The position numbers were made by a program, and so were the translations under genes. Under the pieces are notes generated by a model. It saw only the letters and a list, made by a program, of their open reading frames with translations. It made no database searches and had not been told where the DNA came from. A stretch of 64,000 nucleotides of DNA from assembly GCA_024692565.1 (NCBI GenBank), contig JAILMN010000010.1, positions 62,001 to 126,000 on the forward strand, given 5' to 3'. Positions 45,900 through 57,000 of this stretch are shown piece after piece. The first letter of the stretch is position 1. Every line of letters begins with the position of its first letter. The DNA comes from Paludibacteraceae bacterium (GTDB taxonomy: Bacteria; Bacteroidota; Bacteroidia; Bacteroidales; Paludibacteraceae).

Positions 45900-46973
45900 T
45901 TACGCCTTGATAACGGCTTCTTTGGCGCCGTCGGACAGATGGGTAAAGACCACATCTCCCGGCTGCAACTCATGAACGGAACGGACGACGCGTCCGTTCT
46001 TTGTTAATAGGCTATAACCCATTTGGTAGATGCGTTCGGGGTTGCATGCTTTGAGCCGCTGTTCCAGCATTTCGACCCGATGTAGGCGCAAGAGGATTTG
46101 CCGTTCGGCAGTTCGTTGAAGTCGCACGATGAGGTCGGAAACGCGCGCCATCTGGTCGTCCAGACGATGAATGAGCCATTCGGCCACGGCGGTTGGTGTC
46201 TTGAGTGCTTCGTGTGCTACCAGATCCAAAACCGAGATGTCGCGCGTGTGCCCGATGCCGCTCAAGATAGGCAGTTCGAATTGTGCGGCTACAGCGCATA
46301 GCGTGTAGCGGTCAAAGCAGTTGAGGTCGGTCGTAGCTCCTCCTCCGCGGATGATAGCTACCACGTCCCATTTTTCGGATTGTTGTGCAATCGTTTCCAA
46401 GGCTGCGAGGATGGATTTCTCGGCTTGCTCGCCCTGCATCGTCGCCGCAAACAGTTGTGTCTGAAAATGATACGAACTATGCGCCAACTGATGTTCGAAA
46501 TCTCCGTATCCGGCTGCGTCGGGCGAAGAGATGACGGCAATACGGCGGATGAGCGTAGGGAGCAGTAACAGTTGCTGCGCATCCAAGAGTCCATCTGCCT
46601 GCAGTTGCGCTATCGTCGCTTGCCGTTGTCGCGCGAGGTCGCCGATTGTATAACTCGGGTCGATATTGATGATCGAAAGACTGAGTCCGTAGACCGCGTG
46701 CCATTGGATCTCCACTTCTACGAGAACCGCTATTCCGGCTTGCAGTTTTTGTCCCGTTTCGCTTTCGAAATACGCCGTCAAGATCTCTTTGTTTCCTGCC
46801 CAACAGGTTGCGCGCATCTTGGCGGTTTTGCCTTCCACGAGTTCCAGATACAGATGTCCGCCTTTTTCGCTGAGGCTGCTTATCTCTGCGCGCACCCAAT
46901 ACGACGGAGCCAAACCATCGTCCAGCACTTCGCTTATTTCGGCACACAATTCGGATAAGGAATATTGAATCAT
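45900..46973 (-). CDS. xseA: exodeoxyribonuclease VII large subunit
   Basis: 357 aa. N-terminal OB-fold (YSLSELCAEISEVL ... YWVRAEISSLSEKGGHLYLEL), then the catalytic domain with IAVISSPDAAGYGDFEHQL, VVAIIRGGGATTDLNCFD and SGIGHTRDISVLDLVAHEALKTPTAVAEW. The coiled-coil arm after it is short and the protein is roughly 50-100 residues smaller than typical XseA. A terminal YQMGYSLLTKNGRVVRS-type segment is present. No xseB is adjacent. It is the last gene of the giant-surface-protein operon (12 nt after the barrel gene). Confidence 0.92.
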   Translation of the reverse strand: MIQYSLSELCAEISEVLDDGLAPSYWVRAEISSLSEKGGHLYLELVEGKTAKMRATCWAGNKEILTAYFESETGQKLQAGIAVLVEVEIQWHAVYGLSLSIINIDPSYTIGDLARQRQATIAQLQADGLLDAQQLLLLPTLIRRIAVISSPDAAGYGDFEHQLAHSSYHFQTQLFAATMQGEQAEKSILAALETIAQQSEKWDVVAIIRGGGATTDLNCFDRYTLCAVAAQFELPILSGIGHTRDISVLDLVAHEALKTPTAVAEWLIHRLDDQMARVSDLIVRLQRTAERQILLRLHRVEMLEQRLKACNPERIYQMGYSLLTKNGRVVRSVHELQPGDVVFTHLSDGAKEAVIKA

Positions 46974-46985
46974 AGAGAGCTGTTT

Positions 46986-48050
46986 TTAGTGTCTCCACGG
47001 GTCGCAGAGGATACAACGTTCTTGGCCTTGGAAGCCGAAGAGTATGGTTACGCGTACACCCAAGAACAAGTTGCGCGTCCAGCTTTTCTTGGCATCTACT
47101 GTTGAGAAAGCGTGATCCATTCGATAGGTTGGGAAATCATAGATGGTCTCTTCCGGCACGCCGTAAAGCACGTTGTCTGTGCCCGGGCAAACGGAGAGGA
47201 TACCGAAGTCGGCAAAAGCACCGAAACGGATTCGGCAGTCGACGCGGTCGCTTGGCATGACGCGATAGTTGTTCGGGCGTTGCGCCGAGGTATATTCGTA
47301 TCCGATTTCGCCGTGCAGGAGCACATCAAAACGTAGTTTCAGTTTGTCGCCATGCCGTTCGATAGGCACATCTTTGCGGAAGCCATGGTTGTCCATTTCT
47401 TCCCAGATACCTACGTAACGCTCGTATAAACCGGTAGTTGTACCGACGAGTTGCTGGGTTGTGTTGCCCCAAACGGCATAACTCAGCCGAGGCCCGACAA
47501 GGAAATAGCCGATACCTTTGCTGCCCAGTATATAATGTCCGACGTATAAGGGCAGTTGGACATAGATCTGTTGCGCCTGATCGCGGCGGTCGTAGAAATA
47601 ATGCTTGAGCGTGAACTCTACATCGTTGATTCCCGACCATGTGTCGTGCATATGCTCGTGGTACATCGTCGTGTCCGCCAGCAGGTTTGTCACGCGTTGG
47701 AAAGTGATACCTAAACCGGTCTGCAATAGGATGCCGCTGTACTGATATTCATAGAGCAGATGGAATCCGAAAGCGCCTCCTCCGGGCAGCGACGACACTT
47801 TCGGCATATTGGTCAGCATACTGCTCCAACTGCCTTCCAGCGATACGCCGAACATATGGTGCGAACCGGTATATTGGTTGGCGTGCAGACCATACAGTAT
47901 ATCCGTGGTGTTATCGACATCTTTCTTCGAGAAGCCGCTCACCTCAGCCAGCCGATATTCCCATGCTTCGGCTGTGCTATAACGTCTCTGTGCCTGTACC
48001 ACTATCGGGCAGAGGCAGAGCGTCAGAAGGATGTACTGCAGTTTTCGCAT
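46986..48050 (-). CDS. outer-membrane beta-barrel protein partnered with the giant protein
   Basis: 354 aa with a signal peptide (MRKLQYILLTLCLCPIVVQA). The mature part alternates aromatic beta-strands typical of a barrel: HMFGVSLEGSWSSML, FGFHLLYEYQYSGILLQTG, VQLPLYVGHYILG, GYFLVGPRLSYAVWG, and a late NLFLGVRVTILFGF; a short CILCDPWRH tail follows. It overlaps the 3' end of the giant gene by 28 nt. The arrangement (huge surface protein followed by a small barrel) recalls SprB/SprF-type pairs, but clear PorP/SprF sequence motifs were not identified. Likely a secretion/anchoring partner (inference). Confidence 0.65.
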   Translation of the reverse strand: MRKLQYILLTLCLCPIVVQAQRRYSTAEAWEYRLAEVSGFSKKDVDNTTDILYGLHANQYTGSHHMFGVSLEGSWSSMLTNMPKVSSLPGGGAFGFHLLYEYQYSGILLQTGLGITFQRVTNLLADTTMYHEHMHDTWSGINDVEFTLKHYFYDRRDQAQQIYVQLPLYVGHYILGSKGIGYFLVGPRLSYAVWGNTTQQLVGTTTGLYERYVGIWEEMDNHGFRKDVPIERHGDKLKLRFDVLLHGEIGYEYTSAQRPNNYRVMPSDRVDCRIRFGAFADFGILSVCPGTDNVLYGVPEETIYDFPTYRMDHAFSTVDAKKSWTRNLFLGVRVTILFGFQGQERCILCDPWRH

Positions 48051-51000
48051 TTGTCTCTTACGATGATTTTAATTGCCCGATACGGTTCTTCCGGCGTGTC
48101 ATTCGACCATAGTTGCACGATATACAAGCCTTGAATAGCCGGCACTTGTACTTCCGTCACATCGGCGCGGAAGACACCTTCGGACACAAATTGTCCGCTG
48201 CTGTTGGTGATGCGGTACGCACCGTCTTTGCGCGACAGGATATTGATATACGGATGTCCGGTTACGACGCAGGTGGGTGTGACTGCCAGATAACCCATTG
48301 TCGGCGCGAAGGTGTCGCCGATAGGGTTCTCGCCCACTATGATCGGGCAGGTCTGGAAATCTTCGCTCTCGCCATCACGTGTCAAGCGCACGTGGTACTG
48401 CTCGCCTACGATCAATCCGGTCGGGATATAGAGGTACGGCAGGGTCTGACCGACTAACATCGAATCGCCCATATACCACTGGTATTCTTTCCAAGAATAA
48501 CCGCCGTTATATTGCTCGTTCAGCAAGGCAATCACATCGCCGTATCGTTGTTCGGTCAGCCAAGCCGGATAACTCATCACGAAGGTTGAATCGGCGAAAC
48601 AATCTTCCTGCGGACGCTGACAGAAACCATTGTCCAAAACCAAACGGAACCCATAGTTGTCCGGTCGCGGATATTTGGTGCGGTCACCATCACGGAACGG
48701 CGTAGGAATAGTGATGATCATCGGGTTGGTGTACTCCGTAATCGGCACATCAATCAAATCCTCGAAGCCCATCGAGTGACCGAGGCTGTCATAATACAAC
48801 GAGTACGCGATCGGGTCATGGCTGGTGTAGGTATAGTAGAGGTCGAACGCCAACTCCTGACTACACATCGAATCCACCCACGCGGTCGGTACGGTAGGCG
48901 GAATAATCGCCAAGTGCGTGTAGATGAAGTGATGGCAACCGAGGTCGTTGAAGGTTGTATCTTTATAGTCACCCGGCTCGGTGTATATATGATCGAGTAC
49001 GTAGAGCGTGTCGTTGTAACAGATGGTATCGTAGTTGATTTCCATCGTGGTGTCGATTACCGTCAGGTACAAATGGAAGACGGAGTCGCAACCATGAATA
49101 GACAGCAGTGAATCGTAGAGGAAATGGTCTCCCGGCGTGAGGTGCTCGATGACCGAATCGCGGACGTCATGCCATATGAATTGTTCGTCGGCACACATGG
49201 TCACCGTCGTATCGGAATAGTAGTCGCTCCATACAACAAGTCGGAACTCATAGACGGAGTCGGTGTTATGCTCTATGGTCTTCAGACTATCAAACGTGAT
49301 GTATGTACCCGGTGTGAGATTTTCGTAGGTGTGCTCACGCCAAGCGGTAGATTTGTTGGCACAGATCGTATCCTGATCCAGGTGATAGTATTCCGGCAGA
49401 ATATGTGCGTTGATGCGATAGACGGAGTCGCAACCTACCTCATTCATACAATCCGTACAACTGATGGTCTTGAGCGAATCGATGAAGACGGTATCTACCG
49501 GCAGGGCATAAATATCAACATCGTATTTGGTGTCAATACCCACGTAGTGGTTACCTTGGATGAGCACGCTGTCGCCGCTTTGGAAAGTGGAGTCTTTCTC
49601 GAAATAATAGGTCTTGTTGACAGTCACATAATAGCGATAAATCGAGTCGCACCCTTCGACAGTCACATAGGTGAAATCCGTGTGGTCGTACTTACCCGGA
49701 ATACGGTCACCGGGCTGCCAAACGGTACGTCCGTCTTCGGGGAAGATAAGCGTTTCGTTGTCGCAGATAGAGTAGTACCGCTCTTGTATCCACGCGGGTT
49801 TGACGTGCAGGTGCAGTTGGTATATACTGTCGCAACCCTCAGCCGTCGTCTTGCGGTCGGTGTACGTGGTATCTTTGGACATAAAGTACTTACCGCGATA
49901 GTGCATCACTTCGTTCGAACAGATCGTGGTGTCCGTGTAGAAGAAATACGTCGGGTGAATCGTCAGACGTAGTCTGCTGAGGCTGTCGCAACCGTACTGG
50001 GTTTTCAACATCCGCTCGTGATAACGCATCAGCGTGTCTTTTGCTTGCTTGAGGTTACCTACTATCGGGTCGTTTGCTGCGGCTTCGGCTTGCGCGGCAT
50101 TCATATAAACGGTATCGAACGACATCTTCGTCCAAACGAGGTCTTCGTACGTACCGTCGCGGTCGGTCTGATACCAGATATAGTCTTCGTTATGGCACGT
50201 GCGGAAATACGACGTGGTGTCGAACGTCGGGTGCACATAAATCTGTACATAGAACGTACTGTCGCAGTCTTCCCAGGTCTTGTAATGCGCTGTGTCGTAA
50301 TGAATACCGGGCTTCAAGATGATGGAGTCGGTAGCTACTATGTTACGCACGGAGTCACCGGTGTATTGCCGTCCTTGCCAAACGAGTCGTTCGTTCTCGC
50401 AGATGTGATAAACGGAGTCGAAGCGGTAGATAGGCGCGATGTGCAGGCTGATGCCATAGACGGAGTCGCACCCGTGAATGGTCTCATGCGCCTCTACGGA
50501 GTCAATGTTGATGGCTTTCGAGATGTCGATATAACCGTGACTATGTCCTTCGTCGTCAATCCACTCCCACATCGTGTTGACGGTATCCCGACAAACCTTA
50601 ATCACCTGACGATAGTCATATACCGAGTCCACATAATAGTGCAGCGTCACGATGGAATCGCAACCCAAAACTGTCGAAATCGTATCATTGCGTTTGAGCG
50701 AGTCGCTCAGGAAACGCGACGGTAACAGACCTCCGACACCGTTATTCAGATTCTCGTAGAAATAACCGTCGTTCGTCTGACAGATACGCCGTTCGATGGT
50801 AGCACGATGAACAGGATTAACTGTCAGGTGCAAGTGATACGTCGAGTCGCAATCGTGGTGCAGGTAGGTCTCGCGGCGAACGAAGAAGTCATACTGACCT
50901 TCCGCCAAATCGGGCTTGATACTATCAAAATCAGCGGCTGTGTACGTGCGACCATAGGTTGTGTATTGACTACCCGTGAACAGCATTCCTTGCCATTCTA

Positions 51001-54000
51001 ACGAATCACTTTCGCACAAAAGCAATGAGTCGTAGAAATGATAGATCGGCGCTACATAGACGATGTTTCCGTAGGTTGAGTCGCACCCGTGGATGGTCGG
51101 ATAATTGGTTCCCAAAACCCACGTAGTGTCACCGCGGTTGATAGATATCGTAGCTTGCGGAATGCCATCTTCGTACCACGTCCACTCTTGACCGTAAGCC
51201 TGGCAGACGGTGTCGCGGCGACCGAAGTTATATACGCTGTCCACATAGAAATGCAATGTGATGATGGAGTCGCAATTATATACAACCGACTTCACGGTAT
51301 CGCTGCGCGTGAGAGCATCACTCAGATGTGCCGCAGGGATATCTCCGCCCGCACCGTTATTCAAATGCTCGTAGTAATAAGTGATGGCATCCTGACACGC
51401 ACGACGCTCTATCGTATCGCGGTAAATCGGCAGCACATGCAGCGACAAGTTATAAATCGAGTCGCAGTCGAAGCCCTCTGTTCCACGACGGATACGGATG
51501 TGGTAATCTCCCGGCGCAAAGACACGCGAACTATCTGCAATCACGCCTGTTATGTCTCCGCCGTACTCGTCGAATTGGTCTCCGACGAGCAACATGTTTT
51601 GCCAACGAATCGTGTCGCTTTCGCACAGCGAGGCTTCTTCATCGAAATTATAGGTCGGCGGTACATACAGACGCAGCGTCCAAATACTATCACAACCATT
51701 GATGGTCTTCAGCGTATCGATATAATAGAGTGTGTCGGATTCGCTGGTCGGCACGTTGTCCGCAGACACATGACGGTTGTATTTCTTATCCCAGATCGTG
51801 CGTCCCTCGTGGTGCAACCAAACGAACGGCGAGTTCTGGCAGACAACAACTTTGTCGGTGTCTTTGTTGTAGGTCGGGAAATTCTCCAAGAGCAGCACGA
51901 AGATGGAGTCAAAACCGAACTGAACCGTCTTGAGGCTATCGTAGTAGATACCCGGCGTCAGTTTGATGATCTCCGGTCGTACCTCACGCGGATCGCCCTC
52001 GTGATACCAATGGTATGGCTCGTTATTACAGGTCGTGTCAGGCAATGTGTCGCGGTATGTGGAGCCCACTTTGAGCAATAGACGCTCGATACTGTCGCAT
52101 CGATGGATAGTCTCGTAAGTCGTGTCGCGATGGTTGATGATCGAGCCGGCAGGGATGACCACACGCGGCAGGGTAGTGTTACTGATGGTGTCCGTCTTTA
52201 CCTTACAGCCGACGTAGATCGTGTCTTCCCATTGGCGCCACTCTTCATCGGACATCGTGATCTCCGTCGTGCGGTCGTAGATAGAATCGACGCGCAGTTT
52301 GAGGATCCAGATGGAGTCGCAACCGCCGGTGACAGGTGTACACGACGGACAATTCTGCGTATGCAGCGAGTCGATGTAGATATACGTGATACCGCCTTCG
52401 AGGTCAGTAGGGATCTCCGAAGAACTGATACGTTTGCCTTGACGAACATCCCACAACTGGCGGTTCGTATGGTTAACCCATTCGTATGGCGACGTTTGGC
52501 AGACAGAGTCGAGCAGCGAGTCTTTGTATGTCTTGAAGACCGTGAATCGGTGGTTGACAACCGAGTCACAACCGTGAATAGTGGTATAGATGAGCGAGCG
52601 CTCGAACGTCGTGTCGCGTTGACCGGCAGGCACCGTGATCTTCGTGCCACCGATGACGTCCGACTGCGAACCATAGATGACCTCGCCGTAGAAATGCAGC
52701 GTGTCGTTATCGCACATATAGCGCGGGGTGGTCTCAACCGCCGAGGTATAGACGGTATCCACACGCAGGCGCAGCGTCCATACGGAGTCACAACCGGCAA
52801 CAGTCTGTAGTGAGTCGATATACTCGTAGGTACCGCAGTGCGCAGTAGAGATGTCCGTTATCTTTGCGCCTGTCTGCACGTCAGTAATTGGGTATCCGAT
52901 ATGACGCAACCAAGTGAACGGCTTATTTTGACAGATCGCCGTATCGGTCAGTTCGTTATAGACTGTGTCCACATGCAGGTGCAGTACCCACGTACTGTCG
53001 CACCCGAACGAATCGGTCTTGAGATAGTCATAGAAATCGAAATCACCGGCGTGTGCCGTATTGATGGACACCGTATCGTGGCCAACCCACGTGTACGTTT
53101 CGTTCTGACAAACGGTCCCGTTATCGGCCTGCGAATAAGACGGTGCGCGGTAGAGGTCAAACACGAAGATCGAGTCGTGTCCCAGCACGGTTTTCAGGCT
53201 GTCGTAGTAATACTTATGCGTTTCCGATGCCGGCAGATTGGTTATCGTCCGGCGTATCGAATCATTGCCGTCGTGGTCTTTGCCCACCCAATCGAACGAA
53301 CTCTCTGTCGCACAAACGAACTTACGTGTGGTGTCGCGGTGAACGGCGCCTACCAGCAGTTGCAACTCATGAATACTATCGCACTTGTGCGTACCTACCG
53401 GTTTGGTCTCGCCGTTAATCGTCACGGTCTTCCAACCTAATGGCACTTCTACATCTTTGGCACCGGTGTATTTCGTACCGCCGTACGTCTTATGGTCAAT
53501 CGCCCATGTATATGCCTCCTCTTCGGAAATCGTATCTTTATCAATAATGTAATAACTCGGTAGCACCGTCAGGCGTAGCTCAAACACGCTATCACATTTC
53601 CACGGATTCTGCGTTTCCAGCGAATCCCAATAAACGAACGTACCTACCGTCGCTTGTGAGATAGTGTCCGTGCGCAAATCTGTACCTGTCTTCCACTCGT
53701 ATTTAGCGGTCGCGTGCTGACAAACGGTGTCGTATTTCAAATTATAATGGGTCTGCTCAACAATCAGATGCAGGTAATAGGTCGAGTCGCAATGCGGCGC
53801 GTTCACTGCACCTATCGCACGTGTGTCGTCACGTGTGCCGTCCGCACCTTTATACCATTGTCCTTGCCATTTGACGGAATCGTTGTCGCAAACATGCAGT
53901 ATGTCGTATTGGTAGAATGTCGGGTACTGCGTGATGGTCAGCATATAGATTGAGTCACGCGTCGGCGCTGTCACGGTCTGCCATTTTTCCAAGATGATGA

Positions 54001-57000
54001 AGGTCGTGTCGGTCGTCAAACGAATATCCGTCGGATTAGGCGTTCCTTCCTTCCATTTAGCACCTAAGATCACGCTGTCGCGCCAATGAATGGAGTCGAT
54101 ATCGCAGATTGTTTTTGTGCTGCGGAAGAGGTAGGTGTCCGAAATCGTCAACTCGAGTCGCCATATACTATCGCACCCTTTGCTTGTCACCGTGGCAGCG
54201 GCATCGTAGAAGTACAACGTCGTGTCTGTATCGCGGTCTTTGAACTCAGGCGTTTCAAACGGACCATAGGTCTCACCGTGCCAATCGTAGGTCTGGTTAT
54301 TCGCCATCGAGTGGTAGTCAACCTGCACTTTCGGCTGGTCGTAACGCAGGTGCAACTCATAGATCGAGTCGCAACCGAACCGTGTCGTGCACGAGTCGTA
54401 GTAAATACCTGTTGTCGGCAGATAGTCGCCGGTAGCGTTGCCGTTGCGGTGACCGGTCCAATAGTATTTATTCGACTCGTCGATCACCACGGTACGCGTT
54501 TCGTAGTCGTAGTATCCTGCGCAGATGCTGTCTTTATCAACCTGATAGAACGGCTCCGGAATATAGAGTTTGAGCACATTGATTGAGTCACAACCCTGAC
54601 CGCCATTACACTCCGGACAACTTACCGTCCGCAGAGTGTCGGAGAAGAAACCTACCCACGCACGCAGTCCGGCATCATAACTCATATTCGGGTCATCCTT
54701 GCCGATATATTTCTTCTGCGTCCCTTTCTGAATTGTCCATTCATATTTGGCCGCCGGATCGCGGTTGTAACAAAGCGTATCAACCAGCGTGTCGCGTTTG
54801 ATCGGATGCAGGAACAGATGCAGTTCAAACAACGAGTCGCAACCGTTGAAATGCGGATATTTGGGGTTCAACTGGCATTCACAGGACTTGGTCTTCGTTC
54901 CTACGATATCTACGATATTGCTGCTGACAGTCATGTCGGCGCTACCGGTTGCTTCGTTACCTTTATAGGTCTTCTCGAGTTCCGTGCCGCCTAAATAAGT
55001 GATGCGTTCGTTGGCACAGAGATGCAAGGTATCCACATGACGGAAGGTGTCGCAGACGAAGAGGAACAACGTGTAGGTCGAGTCGCAACCGTATTGAGTC
55101 AAGTAGTGACGACTGAAGATATTCTCACCCGGACGGGCTTTCCATTGGAAGTTCTCCGTCTTTTCGCCATCGGTCTTATCGCCGATGAACATGGTTCGGC
55201 TACGCGGACCCACTTTTCCCGTTTCAGTGACGTTGTCCAATTCATTAGCCGGACCTAAACCGCTGACTTTCTGATGCGGCAGACTGTCGTAGAAGCACTT
55301 GAGCGTGTCGCCCATACAAATGATGCGGTAGATCGTGTCGTGATAGATTCGCGTCACACGCACTGTCGTGCGCAAGGTGTCTCGGTCCGGCTCAAGTTCC
55401 GTACAGATAATATGACTACGCTCCAGAACCGTCTGCAGTTCATATTCATACAAAGGCGTGCGCTGGTCTGCCGGCAGGTTACTTTGGTCTGGAAGGACAA
55501 ACGTATAATCCCAGCGGTGCTCGGTTTCTGATGTGACAGTCGCACCCGTTTCTGTTTGTGTATCTATCGGTGCATCGCCGTCGCTCACGCCGTGCTTGCC
55601 TGTAACGTCAAATAGTTTCCAGTCCACCTTCGTCACAGGGGCTTGAGCGGGCGTCTGAATCAACCAATTCACTGTTCCGTCTTCGCAGACTACCGCAGTA
55701 TCCAAACGCTCGTGACCCTCTTTCCATTCGTCTATCTGGCGTTGATACCATCCTTGTGGCAGACGAGGCAAATCATAGGAACCCCGCGACATAAGCGCCT
55801 CCGAATTCTCCACAACAAGCGTGTCGCGATAGGGAGTTGCCGAATAGCCTAAGGTGTAAAAATAACCTTGGCCTTCAGTTTCGGCATGTACCATTCCTAC
55901 AAATCCTTCCCCACTACTCTGCACAAGATGGTAATGTGTATTAGAAGGATTGGTCACCGCTATATTGGCATAGACCATTTGAGACCCTGTTTCATGGAAT
56001 GAGTGAAAAGCAGAACTTGGAATAGGTGTTCCGTCTATGCTGATTTTGGAATTGGCGTTTACTGTATTGGCGGATGTGGTTACTAAATAAACATAGTAAA
56101 AACTAGGATCAGTAGGCGTTTGCGGGTCTAAATCGTGCGTAAAGAAGTTCATGGATGTTACCCGTTGACTCCAACCCGGCATCATGGCATTTGCTGGGTT
56201 TCCTAACGAATAGCATTCCTCATCATTTTCATCAACGCAAATATTATTGGTGGATCCACTCGGCATATAAGTATAGCACATTATTGGCAGATTACTATGT
56301 ATTGCTAACTCTTGCCTCTTTAACATGTTTATAGCCAGCGGTGAAGATGACTGCCCTTTTCCTAGATCAATAGACTGAGTGGAAGTCGAGCCATTTTGTG
56401 CGTTGTAGACAACAGTTTGCACAGTTGTGTTGTCATAAGCAGCTGTTAAAATAACGTAAACAGCCGTTGTGTTCGCAATGTTTGCCAAATAGAAATCCGT
56501 TCCCCATTGCGAAATAGGCATAATCTGCTCGCATGTGAAATCCGAAGAATTAACCTCCTTATATGGAATTTTTGTCTGTTGGTTACCGCAATACACAGCA
56601 ATAGGTTTGTCTGCGCACACACGGCTACCACTAAGATCTATCTTTGGTGTAGTAGTGCTACGCGGGGCGGAAGCAATCAGTACTGCTTGCCCCTTCCCTA
56701 ATGAATATTCTATATCAGACAAGGCTGCCGCTCCAGCAGAGGTTTCTACCGCAGGATAAACATGTACCGTTGTATTAGGTTCCGTGGCAATAATACCAAA
56801 TTCAGTGGAGAATCCGTCGTCCGGATAAGTCTGCACAAAATATTCTTTATCCAGAAATTGAGTAGGAATGGCTATTGATGCGTCACGGGAAGTGTTTCCT
56901 TCCGATCCATTATGGTTATAAGTAAAACAGGAGAAGGATTTTGCTTTATCCGTCGAATAGACATGTACTCCTTTATATTTGGTAGCATCCTCGCTATCCA

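Noticed and set aside
49124..53440. Several long plus-strand ORFs (up to 330 codons) opposite the giant protein gene
   Set aside because: They are antisense shadows: the minus strand has continuous module repeats, a signal peptide and domain structure, while the plus-strand products are Arg/Val/Ile-rich and lack any recognisable motif or start context.
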